Assembly (NCBI GenBank): GCA_019915015.1
Contig: JAHBBC010000059.1
Location: 30,306-94,305 of the forward strand
Origin: Auriscalpium vulgare
Taxonomy: Eukaryota; Basidiomycota; Agaricomycetes; Russulales; Auriscalpiaceae
DNA: 64,000 nucleotides
Reading direction: 5' to 3'
Below are positions 35,501-48,805 of the stretch, in pieces (the first letter of the stretch is position 1; every line of letters begins with the position of its first letter). The position numbers were made by a program, and so were the translations under genes. Under the pieces are notes generated by a model. The model was not told the DNA's origin, made no database searches, and was given only the letters and a program-made list of their open reading frames with translations.

Positions 35501-36147
35501 CAGTGCGTATCCCCATACTTGTGCAAGGGAGAGCTCGCTGACGCTCTGCGCGACTCAGACAATGCCTGGCAAAGGTGGACTGCAGCTCACCGGTAAACTC
35601 GGTGAGGTCATCCGAGAGAGCGCCCAAATAGCGTTGAGCTGGACCAAGGCGCACGCTTACCAACTTGGCATCACTGAGAACGAGAATGACATGATTCTGA
35701 ATGATCGCGATATCCACGTGCATATGCCAGAAGGCAGCATCGGCAAGGAGGGTCCCAGTGCTGGTACCGCTCTCTTGTCCGCGTTTGTCTCGCTCTTCAC
35801 GAAAACGCAAATCAATCCAGACATCGGTGAGTGCACATTGCTGTACCATGTTGAAGAGGGCTACCTACTGATTGCGTATTTGTACAGCAATGACGGGCGA
35901 AATTTCACTCGTTGGCCAAGTCCTCCCCGTTGGTGGATTGAAGGAGAAGATACTTGCAGCGCACCGCGCCGGGATCAAGACTATCCTCGCGCCCGCGGCC
36001 AACCGCGCCGACATTGAGGAGAATGTACCGGAGAGCGTGAAGGTAGGCATTCGGTTCGTGTACGTCGAGGACGTGCGGGAGGTACTGCAGGAGGTCTTCC
36101 GCGGCGCGCCGATCACAGAGCGCTGGAAGGACACACTTTCTTCATGA
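32519..36147 (+). CDS. PIM1: Mitochondrial ATP-dependent Lon protease
   Basis: Lon degrades misfolded and oxidised proteins in the mitochondrial matrix. ATG 32519 opens [20 protein letters not shown], an Arg/Ser/Ala-rich targeting peptide, followed by a Ser/Pro-rich linker. The LON substrate domain starts near [20 protein letters not shown]. The AAA+ core has Walker [13 protein letters not shown], pore region [20 protein letters not shown] and Walker [11 protein letters not shown]. The protease domain carries the nucleophile in [14 protein letters not shown] and the Lys in [16 protein letters not shown], forming the Ser-Lys dyad. Introns that keep frame: 34064-34118, 34418-34471, 34640-34691, 34739-34787, 35027-35085, 35503-35558 and 35827-35887. 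An acidic Ala/Thr-rich insert sits between the AAA+ and protease domains. The TAG near 34638 is intronic, not a disruption. Confidence 0.97.
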
Positions 36148-36330
36148 TCGCACAGTCAACATCTATCTATCATCCATATCACAGCGACGTAAACTGTTAT
36201 CCGCATTTTTAGAGAGCTTTGCTGCCGCGAACTACATAGCAATTATTGTGTATTACAAGATCTGTCCTCAACTCACGATTTGTTCATGTTCCTGCCGCTT
36301 CCAGGTTCTAGGTGTTGCTACCATCTCTGT

Positions 36331-38474
36331 CTAGAGCCACTCCACAGTCTGTTTAAACTTTCAGTCCTGAGAACAGCACAAAGGTATGAAGGGCGGCACT
36401 TACGCCAGGAGGTTTCGACGAAATGTCATATGTAACGCGATTAATGCCAGACACCTCGTTCGTTATGCGGGACGATATGCGCCTCAGGACTTCGGGCGGG
36501 AAGACATACCTAAAGACGAACTAGGTCAGAAGAACGCGGTCAAGCTGCCGCGAGTTATCCTACCAGTCCGCGGTCATGAAATCCTCCGATTGCACCGCCC
36601 GCAGCGCGATAACCTAAATCCGTCAGCATTTCACAATGCCTCTCAAAGCACGGTTCGCCACCTGCTCGTATGTGCGCTTGTCGCCCATGACGCCGACCGC
36701 CTTCACAGGCAGGAGCACGGCGAACGCCTGGCTGATCTCGTTGTATAGGTTCGCCGCACGGATTTCCTCGATGTAGATGCTGTCCGCGTGCTGCAGGATC
36801 TTGACCTGCTCCCGCGTGACGGGCCCGAGGATGCGAATTGCGAGACCCGGTCCTGGGAAGGGGTGCCGCTGAACCAATGGCGCCGGGATGGAGAGCAAGC
36901 GGCCGAGAGCGCGGACCTCATCTGAGAGACAGCTTGTATCAGTCGGCCGGCAGAGGGGCAACCGGAAGTACGCACCTTTGAATAGCTCTCGCAGAGGCTC
37001 GATGAGCTTGAGCTTCATATCCGCGAGCAAGCCACCGACATTGTGGTGTGTCTTGATCGTCGCGCTGGGCCCTTTGAAGCTGATGCTCTCGATAACGTCG
37101 GGGTAGAGTGTGCCCTGCAACAGCCACTCGATCTTGCCCTTCGCCTCTGCCCCGAGCTCTTTCTCCTCCTGCTCCGCCTCTGCCTCGAGCTTTGCTGCCT
37201 GCTCCTCAAAGATGTTGATGAAAGTGTTGCCAATGATCTTGCGCTTTTTCTCGGGGTCCTCGACGCCATCGAGTCGCGACAGGAAAAGGTCCGACGCGTC
37301 GACGACGGTGAGGTTGACACCAAGGTCCTTGTTGAGCATCTCATTGACCTGCTTGGCCTCGTTCATGCGCAGGACACCGTTGTCGACCATGATGGCGTGG
37401 AACCTACAGCCAGGATCAGCGGAGCGCCCCAAGCATATGAGTATTGAGGTAACCTGTCGCCTATTGCTTCATGCATCAGCTTCGCAGCAACGGTGCTGTC
37501 GACGCCTCCGCTAACAGCACCGATGACACGACCTTTGGGCCCGCATATCTCCCGGATGCGCTTGATCTCCTTCCCAATGAATTCTTCCTGCGATAGGCAT
37601 AAGCCCCCCTCCGGAATGTGTATGGAGGGCAACTCACCATCGTCCAGTCCGTTTTGCAGCCGCAGATGTTGAGCACAAACCGGCCGATGACTTCTTTCCC
37701 TCGAGGAGAATGTGTCACCTCCGGGTGGAATTGGATACCATATATAGGTTTTGAATCGTGGACAATTGCAGCGAAGGGCGCTGTTTTGGTATGGCCGATG
37801 ACTTGGAAACCTGTCGGAAGTCCCGAGAGTTGGTCTCCATGGGACATCCAAACCTGTGTTGCTGTCAGAAACATGGATCTAACAGAAGATATAGGTGCTC
37901 ACCTGAAGGTCATCGCCGAGGCCCTCAAACAACGCATTGACTGAGGATCCCTCCTTGTCTATTTTGTTGATCTGGACCTGCGCAAACCCGTACTCGCGAT
38001 GATCGCATTGTGCGACAGTGCCTCCAAGCTGCCAGGCTAGCTCCTGTGCACATGGTCAGGCAAGAGTTAGGGAAACAAATTTGACTTTTCACGCGCCTGC
38101 AGCCCATAGCATATACCCAAGATGGGCACACCCAACTCGAAGACATCGGGGTCCACATGTGGTGCATCATTGTCGTAGACAGAGTAGGGCGACCCGGAGA
38201 GAATGATTCCTGCGAAGATGGTGAGTTGACGGTGCCGACCGCACCAGGTCTTGGCCACACACCTTTCGGCGTCCACTTCAGATCCTTCAGCTTCTGGGTA
38301 CATGGCATCAGCTCCGCGTAGACATTCAGTTCTCGACATCTCCGGGTGATCAGATGGCTGTACTGGAAATCGGTCAGGTCAGATACGCAGTGCGCACGCG
38401 ACAATCGCTGGGTTGACCTGAGAGCCGAAATCCAGAATAAGGATGGTGTCGAATTGATCGTGGATTTCTGCCAT
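36331..38474 (-). CDS. GUA1: GMP synthase (glutamine-hydrolysing)
   Basis: GMP synthase converts XMP to GMP with glutamine and ATP, the last step of guanine nucleotide synthesis. ATG 38474 opens [19 protein letters not shown]. The class I glutaminase has its nucleophile in [12 protein letters not shown] and the His-Glu pair in [15 protein letters not shown]. The ATP pyrophosphatase P-loop is [15 protein letters not shown], followed by [14 protein letters not shown] and [13 protein letters not shown]. The dimerisation domain has [20 protein letters not shown] and [12 protein letters not shown]. The tail runs through two further introns to [14 protein letters not shown] and, after intron 36349-36403, TVEWL before TAG at 36331-36333. 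Only 183 bp separate it from the convergent Lon gene. The apparent stop of the frame at 36623 lies in an intron. Confidence 0.97.
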
Positions 38475-38789
38475 GGCAGTACCTGCAAGGCGTGAAAAGG
38501 GAGTGCGAGAGAAGGATGCTACAAACTTTCTTCGCCGCAACGCTGGAAGTCAGACTCGGAGTTTCCTTTTTCGAGTTTGTAGGCGCGACGCGATGCGTGG
38601 GAAACCAGTGTAGTACTGCCCGGGCCCCGCGGCAAAATACAAGGTGCTATAACAATGATATAGTACTAAAGTGATGTACACATGCGTATGTAGACATTAC
38701 ATAGAATACCCACAACATTACCGTAGATACTTACAGAAAGCGATGCGACGCGGTGATGCATATGCGTCTCAAAAGAGGCCTGCTCAGCT
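38475..38789. other. Intergenic: GMP synthase promoter / XRN1 3' flank
   Basis: I see no gene in this 315-bp gap between two minus-strand genes. Confidence 0.65.
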
Positions 38790-41700
38790 TTACGACGGCA
38801 ACGGCGGCGCAGCGAACCCGCGCCCGCGCCCACCACGGAACCCTCCTCGTGCCCTTCCTCTCTCAAACCCACCGCCAAACCCTCCGCGCCCTCTGAAAGT
38901 GTTCATGAAGCCGCCTCGTGGAGGCATCGGCGGAGTATGGTTCTGACCGCCCCGATGGTGATTGAATGCACCTCGCGTGGCGGGAGGCGACTGCTTCGCC
39001 TCTGCGTCTTCCGCGTCTGCCGGAGCAACTTCTGGAGCAAGAGCTGACGCAGCGCCATTCACAGCAGGCGCCGGCGCCGGGCCGTTCGCGTGCTTTGCAT
39101 GAGGTGGGCCGCCACGCCCGTTCACATATCCTCCTCGCCCACGATTAGGGTTAGTCATGATATGCACAGGCGATGCTCCGCTGTGAATCACGGTGAGACA
39201 CTCATATGGAGTAATGTCTTGGATAGCACTTACTTTGAAGGCGCAGGGGCAGCTCGGAAGCCGGACGCTGCTTGTTGACCAGCACGAGGCTGGATCGCCG
39301 GGTGGGGGCCAAATCTCGGCTGGAATGGCGGATTTGGCGCAGGAGGCGGGGCCTTGGGATTGACCGACGTAACAAATTGCGGGTGCGACAGATTCAAGCA
39401 CGTGTTGAACTCAACTGTCGAACCACGATATTGGGAACATCTGAAAAGCATCGCAGTGTGAGTTTGACGGCCAATATTTCCATTTCAAGACCAACCTGTC
39501 GCCGAGTGTGGTACCCGACATGAACGCGACGTCCCACACGACGTCCATGTTTTTCGCGTTCAAACCAATCACCACACCTTTTGCAGAGAGGGGCACGCCT
39601 CCGCTGTCCTGTACCATGGTTACCCTATCCCCTAGCGTGAAACTTTGGTTTTGCAGGCGATAGACAGCATGTGCCGGTTTGAGGACCGCGCGTCTCGGGA
39701 TCTTATTCACGACCACCTTCTTGAAATTCGATGGAGACCGGCTGCGGTTGGAGTCGTCCGCGAGTTTCTCGATCTCAGCCACTGTGGTCTATGGCAGATT
39801 TGGATCAGCTTTATTTACACGAGGAAGCATACCGAGCGTACCTTCTTGAGCTGATCGCAGAATAGTGACACGGGCTCGAAGTCTCGGACTCCTTTCGTCG
39901 CCAGCCATGACCGTATCTCCTTTGCTCTCGCATCGGGGTCATCAACGCCCTGGAAGGTTGTTGCGGCCTTCGCCATGTCTGCCCTTAATTTAGCCGACAC
40001 GAAGATACGTAGCAGACTGATAGATCGACACGTACCGTCACCCGAACGGTCTAATGACCGAAACACGTCAGGGTACTTTTGCTGAAGCGAAGGCGCATGG
40101 TGAGCGACGTCAAGCTGCAATCGAAGCCAAACACATACCCGATACTCGCGGATCAGGTCCACGGCGACGTCACTGAACTCCCAGTACCGGCTTTCTTTCC
40201 GCGAGTAATCCAAAACTTTCATCCCCTTCGCCTCAAACTTTAGGCTCAGCCCGAGATTGACTTTCTGATTGTCGGTGGTAAGAACCATGAAGCTTGACGT
40301 GATCCTCGACAGCGCCCGCGACGAAATGCCAAGCATGTCAGCAACGGTGTAAGAAGGGTAGTACTTCGTAGGCAGGCGGTCGGTCACAATAGATTTGAAC
40401 AGGTCCTTCTCTGTCTTGTCCGATGGCGAGATCTGAGGCATTCAGTCAGTTCTTCAGTCTCGACGTTTGCAAGGCAGAATTAACAGCTTACCGCAAGAAC
40501 GACAGACAACGAGTCTTTCGTCGTGGAGGAGACCTGGGCAGCCACACCGTACGCGTGTTCGCCGAGGAAGAACACCTTGCTGCCATCGGGGTACTCTTCC
40601 GACAAAGGTGGAGGCTCCTTCTCCATGAAGCGGGGATCTTCAGCCACAACCTCAGGCACGGCAAGCTGAACGGCCACTTCGACCTCTTTGTTCGCGGCCT
40701 CGTAGTCTTTTACTAGCGCACCGCTTTCCAGTCGTTTGAGACCTGGAGCGACCGGTGAACAGGCTCCTATAATCCCGTGGTAAATATGAGAAAGCTCACC
40801 TTTGAGCGGCCGCACATGTAGCAGGACCTCCACACTGCCGGTGATGACACCCGTCTTCTTCGAGTAGATCTGCTCGATGCGCTCTGATTTTGCCTTCCAC
40901 ATGCTCAGCCCCTGCTGCGAATGTGGGTTGCTGACCACCCGCTGCGGCGCGCCTGGCGTGACGGAGATCTTCTCGTACTTGAACAGCGAGTCCGACACTG
41001 ATGCGACGAGGCCTTCCTGGAGGAATGGCCAGCTGATGAACGTCTTCTTGCCCACCAGCTCGCGAGCAATGTCCTCGACTTTGCGGCCCTCGTGAGGATT
41101 CTGAATATGGATAATCATCGACTTGTTGCGGCTCTCCGAGCCGTGAACGTTGACGCCATGGGGACCTAGCGAAGCAGTATGCGGGAGAGTCTTGAGCGTA
41201 GGGAAGCCGGCGAGTGCTGCCGTGCCAAGGAAGACGCCATCGCAAAGACCCTGGACAAGGTGCAAGCCATCGAGCGTGGGCAGATGGAAGGGTTCCGTGA
41301 TGCATGTGCATCGGTAGAGAGGGGGGAAGAAGCCTGGGAGAGAAGATGGGTACGTAGTCGGCTCGCCGGGATTATAGCGGAATGTATAACTAGTCCCATA
41401 AGAGTTACGCTTGACTTCTTCTGCCGTTAGTCGGTGTTCTCGTGCTGAAGCATTGTGTCAAGGCATGGAATGGGCAGCAAGACGCAGGAACTTACATTTC
41501 ATCGCGCGGAGCAGCCTCTCCTCTTCGATGAACGGAATCTTCACCACCGCCTCCCAATCCTGCTTCTTGCCGTTCAAGTCCTGCTCGAACTCGGCAGGGT
41601 AGAAGTCGAGGAGGGGCGAATTTGGGTCATACATAAGGTCCTGGTACGCGCTCGGTAGGAGGTCTTTGCTTGCTGCGGGCATGACGCCCATGAGCTGCTC

Positions 41701-44101
41701 GAATGGCCGGAACGGCTTCCCCAGGTCGAAGGTAAAAGACATCTTGTCGACCCCTTTCAAGTCTTTTGTACGAAGCAAGCGTGAGTGGTTCTGCCGTGTG
41801 AGACAGGGTATATGCGCACCAGAAATTCGAGGCGCATAGTGGTAGTCGTAAAACCAACTCCAGGAAGCAACGCCGCTGTAGTAGTAGAACATTACCCACT
41901 GCAGCCCTTCCACCCATCGATAGACAAGCTTGGACATCGGCTCTGGGTCATCGTAGCTAAACTCTAGCTTCCCCTACACCAAGGCCAGTCAGAGTCGGCC
42001 CCAACTGAGTGGTGTCAACCATACCTGGTAGTAACCTCTCTTCCACTCGTCCATCTTCTCCTTGATAGATCGCTCATACCGCGCGTCAAAATCCGCGTCC
42101 TCCGCGTCCTTCATCACCTTCGCCTTCTCATACTTCTTCAGCACACGGTCTACCGCATCCCGGCCCTCTTCGTCCTCGTCCTCCCACTCATCATCGTCAC
42201 CCGGTTCAGGCAACGGCTCCTCGAGCGCACCTGGGAAGCGGAACGTCACCAGGTTCTGATCGTCCTCGTCGTATTCGTCCCACATTAGCTCAAGGTGCAA
42301 ATCCGCCGCGATGTCCGTGATGAATTTGCGCTCGCGCGCGGAGAATGTGTTCGGCAAGTCAAGGCGCGCCGCACGGAGGGCCGCGGGCGAGTGGTTGCCG
42401 CGATATTGCAAGACGAAAGATTTGACCTGGTCAAAGATCATCCGCTGTGATGGGGTCAACACTGAAGGTGCCGGTGAGCTCGTAAACGGCCACAGTGGGA
42501 AAGGAAACGCACCAAGAGCAGCCTTCTTCTGCGCCTTTTCCATCTCCTTGACGTGCTTTGCCTGCTTCCCTTTGTACCAGTTCAAGTCTGCGTACTCCTT
42601 CTCAAACACCTCCCGCTCCCAGTCCGCCATCTCATTCAAGATAACCTGCAGCCTCTTCGTGTCAATGACGCCACTATCATTCAGGTATCCTCCTGCAGAG
42701 TAGAGCATTGGCAGTGTACATAACGGAGATTGGCGGGGAACGTACCAAGCGACGGCAGGACCTTCATGTAAACATCAAATAACCGCTCCAGCCCATTCTC
42801 GTGGATATGCAGGTCCGGAAGATGAGGCAAGAAATCGTTACCAACGAAAACGGCAAGCACGATGAAGTCGTCTATGACGCGCTCCAGGTTGTAGTCGAAC
42901 GGCAGCAAACGCGCCACTTCCCGGAATTCCAGGTCCAGGTACTCCCGCATCAGTGATAAATGCAGCAAGTAGAAGGTGATAGTCTCCAGCCTTGAGCCAG
43001 ACTCAGTTCCGCCTAAGCCGTTATAAGAAGAGTAACGCACCCTCCGCTGCTCTTCTTCTTCGACGCCGGCCCAAACTTCACCTCCTCCCGCAGCAAGCAG
43101 AAATGGGGGTCATGGCTCAACAGTCCCAACATGATGAGGTCGGCGTCGAGCCCATACATGCAATGCCGCACGTTGGGGTCGTACTCCGGCTGCGCCTTCG
43201 ACAGGCGGATGTACTCCATTATCTTGTGCTCGCCCTCGCCGGGCACATCATGCCCCGACAGCACAACCTGCACCTCCCGCCAATTCGCGTCCTCGCTGAT
43301 CTTCTTGTTCACAAAGTATCGCAATTGCTCCGAGAGCCGCGCCATGAACTGCGTGCCTGAAATTTCCGGCCGTATTAATATGACAGTTTCCAGCATGCAT
43401 ATCAATTGTAAGGACTCGCCTGGTGTGATGCAGTTGCTGTCAAACGCCTTCTCCTCCGGCAACTTCTCTCCTCTGCTCTCCGCCTTCTCGCGGACCTCAC
43501 GCACTTCCTTCGCTGTACGGAAGCGCCGACTCCGCTGCTGGTTCATCTTCGCGCGGGGCGCGACACCGTCGACGGCCATGAAGAACAGTTTCTTTGGCTT
43601 GATTTTGCCGAAGAGATGGTCAACGTATGCGAAGATGGCCGTGAAGATTTGCTCTTCGGATAATCGGAAATGCGCGTCATTGTCGTTGGGATGGGAGCCT
43701 GCAAGGCAAGGGAGTGTTATGCGCACTCTCCGCCCATGCTTCAAATGTTGACTCACAGTTGTGGATGATTCCGTTGAAGTCCAGGTACAGATTATCTTCA
43801 TGGTGTATGGTGTTGGCCTTGGGAGCGGGGGCCAGGGTAGAAAGGACTCACCGAACTCGGGAATCTTGTTCTCCTCGATAATCTGCGATGTCAACGCGTA
43901 TCGTTCCCTAGTTCCAACGCGCACACTGATCAGTGAGCTGTCTCGTGGAGCAAAAGCATACACTCACGATATGTATCTGAAGAACTGGGCGCTCCGAACA
44001 TCAGCGCCGCTTCCTTGCAGTCACCGCACGCAGACCTACCTTGGGGATACCTGCACAAACGATGAGCTTCGGTAAGCTTGACTAGCATGATACGCACCCA
44101 T
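38790..44101 (-). CDS. XRN1: Cytoplasmic 5'-3' exoribonuclease Xrn1
   Basis: Xrn1 degrades decapped mRNA from the 5' end. The start is split into tiny exons: ATGG (44098-44101), an 11-nt exon (44040-44050) and a 17-nt exon (43968-43984), together MGIPKFFRYIS, continued by ERYALTSQIIEENKIPEF and DNLYLDFNGIIHNCSHPND. Active-site blocks follow: FFMAVDGVAPRAKMNQQRSR, SGHDVPGEGEHKIMEYIR, MYGLDADLIMLGLLSHDPHF and FVGNDFLPHLPDLHI. The 3' exons give the XRN1-specific domains (GLQWVMFYYYSGVASWSWFY, DPNSPLLDFYP). The C-terminus is RGG-rich (GGFMNTFRGRGGFGGGFERG) and ends before TAA at 38790-38792. First introns: 44051-44097, 43985-44039, 43908-43967, 43796-43851 and 43699-43756. The whole protein is about 1,450 residues, the family length. 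Confidence 0.96.
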
Positions 44102-45029
44102 GATTGTGTTGAAGCGACCTCGAGGGTCGTGTGAGCACTGAGGCAAGGAACAAGGTGGGACGACGTGCGCACTGCGGCGCGCGTCCGTGTCCGTCGTGCA
44201 TGCGGTGGCGTCGCCGGGGCCACTTCCGGATTCGCGTATTTATGCGGGCCGGCCAGTGTATTAGCCACCGTGACGCCGGGGTGCCACCTTTTCCTCAACC
44301 TTCATTAACCTTGGACAGAATTCTAGAAAGGACACCCTTCAGCGTGCATTGTTCAGCTCAGAGGTCCAAGCAAACTCCTACCAGCTGTTCTGGTGTATGT
44401 TGCCCGGCAGAGAACGTTTATAACCCCATCTTATTCCCAGGCCGCGCATCCGTTCAACTGAAGCATCCCGAAGTGAATACTGTCACTTTGCGACCCTGGC
44501 TACTTTTCTGGGAGTCTGGGACGTTTCAACTCTTGCGTAACGCTCGAGAGTGCAACTATTAAGTCTGGCCTTCCACACTTTCCAAGGGACCTGTCTACAG
44601 CTTCTGTACTCTCAAGCGCGTCTCTCATGCGCGTGTCTTGGACGCGCCGCGGCTGCATGGCAAACCCTTCTTCCTGTCGTCAATGTACCCTCCAGGCCCC
44701 GTCCGGTCTGGCACCCGCATCCTGTCCAGTGTCTTTCGAAGCGATCCACATCTTGTCTGAGCTATTCTCTCGTCAGCCCACGCCATATCAACCTAATTCT
44801 CTCGCACATTCACATGTATCTCGACATCTTCCCACAACATCGCGCACAACACACCACAATCGCACCAACCGCACCCACGACTCCCCACCCACGTGACCTC
44901 GCTGTCGCCATCTTGCCTTCTCCGCACGCAAGCACTTGGCCAAGTGACTCTCCACGATGAATGCGTTATAAGACTTCGCTCGAGGAACCTCCGCCTTAGC
45001 GGACCCCATTCATTTCTGTGTTGAACAAA
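44102..45029. other. Divergent promoter region between XRN1 and the dioxygenase gene
   Basis: The two start codons are 928 bp apart. Short open frames around 44627-44960 are Pro/Thr/His-rich and not conserved-looking. I see no gene. Confidence 0.6.
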
Positions 45030-46672
45030 ATGGCCCCAGTGGCAACGCTAGAACGCGAGCCCGCGCAGGACAAGGTTTTCAACCCGTTCTACTCGCCGTC
45101 GATTGCAGACGATGGGAACGACTCATACAAGTTCGCACAGTACAAGGTGCGTCAGCCACAGCGATAGCGCCCGCCCACCAGCAGCTCACTAGTGCTCCCA
45201 CTCCAGCCGACGTTCCCGGACGTTGCTTGGGAACCGCTGAAGGAGATCGCGGTCGCCGAGCGTGCGCTGCATGCCGACCCCGCCAAGAAGGCGCTGCTGT
45301 CCGCGGCGTCGAAGGTGATCACCCTGACGCCTGCGATCGGGACCGAGATCCACGGGATCGACCTGCGCCAGCTCTCGGATGCGCAGAAGGATGAACTGTG
45401 AGTGCGACACATGCGTCGGCGTCATCTCAATCGAAGCCTCGTGGTGCAGGGCGCTGCTAGTTGCGGAACGCGGGGTAGTCTGTACGTGGTCGTGTCTCGG
45501 CGTGGAGAAGTTACCGACGTCAAATAGTCTTCCGTGACCAAGAGATCAATATCCACGAGCAGCTCGCGCTCGCGCGGCACTGGGGGCCCCTGCACAAGCA
45601 CGCCACCACCCCTGTGCCCAAGGAGCCCGGGCTCGAAGAAGTGCACGGTACGCATATTCCCTTCGTCCTCCTCTCATCTACCCATCCACCCCCTGCAGTT
45701 GTCTACAACGACAGCTCTCGCCGCCCCGACCCGTCCTCCTTCTCCGCACTTGAGCTCTGGCACTCCGACGTGTCCTACGAGCTGCAGCCGCCCAGTACGA
45801 CGTCGCTCAAGGTGATCACCGGGCCCGAAACGGGCGGCGACACGCTGTGGAGCTCGGGGTACGCGCTATACTCGTCGCTCAGCCCGGGCTTCCAGCAGTA
45901 CCTCGAGGGCCTTTCCGCTGTCCACAGCGCGGTCGCCCAGGCCGACGGCGCGCGCGCAGCGGGGCTGCCCGTGCGTCGCGAGCCCGTCGAGAGCGTGCAC
46001 CCCGTGGTGCGCGTGCATCCCGCGACGGGCTGGAAAAGCGTCTACGTTAACCCCGGTGAGCTGTCCCTGTGCTCCTCGCGCAGGAGGATCGACCACCCTC
46101 GGGCCTGCGCGAGCTCATTGCAACTTTGTATGTTGACGCGTCCGTACAGGGTTCACGCGCCGCATCGCCGGCGTGCCCAAGGCAGAATCAGACGCGGTCC
46201 TGGCGTTCCTCTTCCACCAGATCAGCGAAAACCACGACTTCCACGTGCGCTTCCGGTGGGAGCCCAGCTCGATCGCGCTATGGGATAACAGGGTACGTGC
46301 TGCAGTGCACTACCGGTCGTGCAAGATGATGCCGCGCGCTAACTTATTCGCTCTACCCGCCGCCCCCTCCTATCCATACCCGCTACCCGCCGCGTCGTCC
46401 GGCCACCCCTGCCCGGTACGTCCCCGCTGCTGCCCGCCCGCCCGCCTCGATAGGTCGTCACGCACACCGCGACGTTCGACTTCTGGCCTGCCACGCGCCA
46501 CGCGCTCCGCGCGACGCCGCACGGCGAGCGGCCGACGTCCGTCGCAGACTACGAGGCGCAGGCGGGGAAGCCAGCGCGCGACCGGCAGCGCGAGGTGTGG
46601 CGCCAGCAGGGTGTGGACGTGCCGGAGGTGAAGAAGGGCGCGGATGCGCGCCCGCGGGGGTACAATGACTGA
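45030..46672 (+). CDS. TauD/TfdA-family alpha-ketoglutarate-dependent dioxygenase
   Basis: These Fe(II)/2-oxoglutarate enzymes hydroxylate small substrates such as taurine or alkylsulfonates, releasing sulfite. ATG 45030 opens MAPVATLEREPAQDKVFNPF. Later exons give TPAIGTEIHGIDLRQLSD, a family hallmark, and FFRDQEINIHEQLALARHWG. The metal ligands are His and Asp in ELWHSDVSYELQP and a distal His in NRVVTHTATFDFWPATRHA; the 2-oxoglutarate Arg is probably in ALRATPHGERP. The protein ends GADARPRGYND before TGA at 46670-46672. Introns include 45147-45207, one from about 45399 to 45450, one from about 45472 to 45527, and others near 45650-45700, 46055-46150 and 46293-46455, the last ones approximate. 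The taurine/sulfonate role is family-level inference. Confidence 0.9.
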
Positions 46673-47176
46673 GCGTCCGCGAGACCTGCTGCGGTTGAGT
46701 AGATGTTTTGGTTTGCAAACCCGAGTCTTAGACTTTGTGTGAGACAGCGTGTCTAAGTACATATCATACGGCGGTCTCAGCTAGGCAAGCGACGGTAGTG
46801 CTCGGTAGTGCGACTCGGGCGCTGACCTCGTGGAGCGGGACCGAACGCAGTGCCTGTGCCTGTCCCTAAATCGTGGCGATCTAGCCATATTGCCGCCATC
46901 CCGATCCGAATTGCCGCGCGTACCGCATCGATCTGAGCACGCATCACACCTCAATCTCATCTCATCGCATCTCATCTCGTCCCGCCTGCCGCCGTGTCGG
47001 CGCTCCCACGTACAGCGCAGGCGTATGTTTATTATGCGTACACAACTACAGGAAACAACGTCCAAGTACTCTTCAGACCGCGAACGGACAGAAACGTCAC
47101 CCGCATTGATATCTCACGAGTGGTACCTACGCGGACGATCAGTACCGTGCCCGCACACACCCGCCAGCTGGGGAAC
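46673..47176. other. Convergent intergenic region with an ATCTC-like microsatellite
   Basis: This holds the 3' flanks of the dioxygenase (+) and GATA factor (-). At about 46951-46985 the pattern atctc/atcgc is repeated several times. I see no gene. Confidence 0.6.
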
Positions 47177-48634
47177 TCACTGGGAAGACGCGCGCGCATG
47201 CGCAGACGGGTGGGACCGCAGGAACGACTGGTGCTCTGGCGGCGCGTACCCACCCCTGCCAGCCCACGGTGGCGGCGGCGGCGGCGCGCCCCCCTCGCCG
47301 CCAGGTGGCGGCATCATCTGCGCGTGGTGGTGCGGTGCGCTGCCGCTCGACACGGGGACCATCCCGTACTGGGGCCCTGCGGGCGACATCGGCGACGAGA
47401 GCGTGCTCGTCTTGGTCAGCGCAGGGCTCGGCTGCGGCTCGGCTGGCGGCAGGCTCAGCGTGTGCGTCGACTCGCTCGCGCTAGTCGCGCTGTGTGGCGG
47501 GTCGTTGGGCCCACCGGAGAGAGACGACGCGCTGGCGTTGCTGGCCTCCTGCATGCGCGTCGACGCGCGGAGCATCTCGAGGTCGATCGCGGGCGGTTTG
47601 GACCCGTCGGCGTTATTACCAGCCTTGTCTCGCTTGCGCATCAGCTTCGCGTAGTCTAGCAGATGAAATGAGCGAGTTGCCACGGAAAAATGAAGGGAAA
47701 AACTGACGAAGCCCGCAGGCGTTGCATAACGTCCGGGCACCGTCCGGACCGCGGCGCCATTCGGGCGTCTCGCGGATGTTGCACGAGTGGCATTTGCCTG
47801 GAGGGGTTGCGCGCTAGAACGGGGCGTCAGAACGCGGGCGTGTGACAAGCGACTAGGACAATCACTCGACTGACACTGCGCTTGCGGTACTTGCTCTTCG
47901 GCTGACCAGGCCCTCCGTTTTGCCCGGAAGTGGTCGCGCGCTTGGTGCGGATGAGCGCCATGTCCGCTTCTGCAGTCGACTGCGCCTATCGTCCGGACAC
48001 GCCATATCGGCGATTCGTCAGTGATCCACCCGTTATCCGATGCGGTGGGAATGCGCACCTCGCCGCCAGACACCCCCGGATCGGCCGGCGCATCAGGTGT
48101 CATGTCCTCCCACGGCCTCTTCGGCGGTCGAGTCTCCTCGTGCGGCGAGTACACGTCCTTCAGCTCCTGCTCAGACAGCGACAGCCGCCGCAGGTCCTCC
48201 AGCAGCCGCACCACCGTGCTCGCGTGCTTCCCCATCTCCGTCAGCTCAGCCGGCGTGGGCTGCGCGTCTGGCCGGGTCGCCTTGATTGTCGCTGTGCCGA
48301 TATTATCAACCACCATTCCTTCCGTCACAGCCGTCACGCCTACCGTAGTGAGTCGCAAAATGATATAGCGCATTGCAGTGTTTTAGAATCTGCCGATAAC
48401 GTTAATCAGGAGATCCGAGGGCACACGACAGCAGACCGTACCTCGGCCATCGTGCCCTGTCGCTGATTGACCTTCTCCATGTCAGGCCGAGGCGCGCTAA
48501 CCCCACGCGTCTCTACCGCCGTCACCGTCGGAACCAACGGAGCAGGTTTTGCATATGCAGTTACCGGTGGTAGCGTCGGCTGAGGCGGCGGCTGCACGGC
48601 GTGCTGCTGTGGTTGCGGCGGCTGCTGCTGTTGC

Positions 48635-48727
<93 letters not shown>

Positions 48728-48772
48728 TGCTGTTGCTGCTGTTGATGTTGATGTTGCTGCTGCTGTTGCTGC

Positions 48773-48805
<33 letters not shown>

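Noticed and set aside
36580..36630. Apparent early stop of GMP synthase
   Set aside because: Splicing at the gtggcg donor joins the frame to further conserved C-terminal sequence ending TVEWL.
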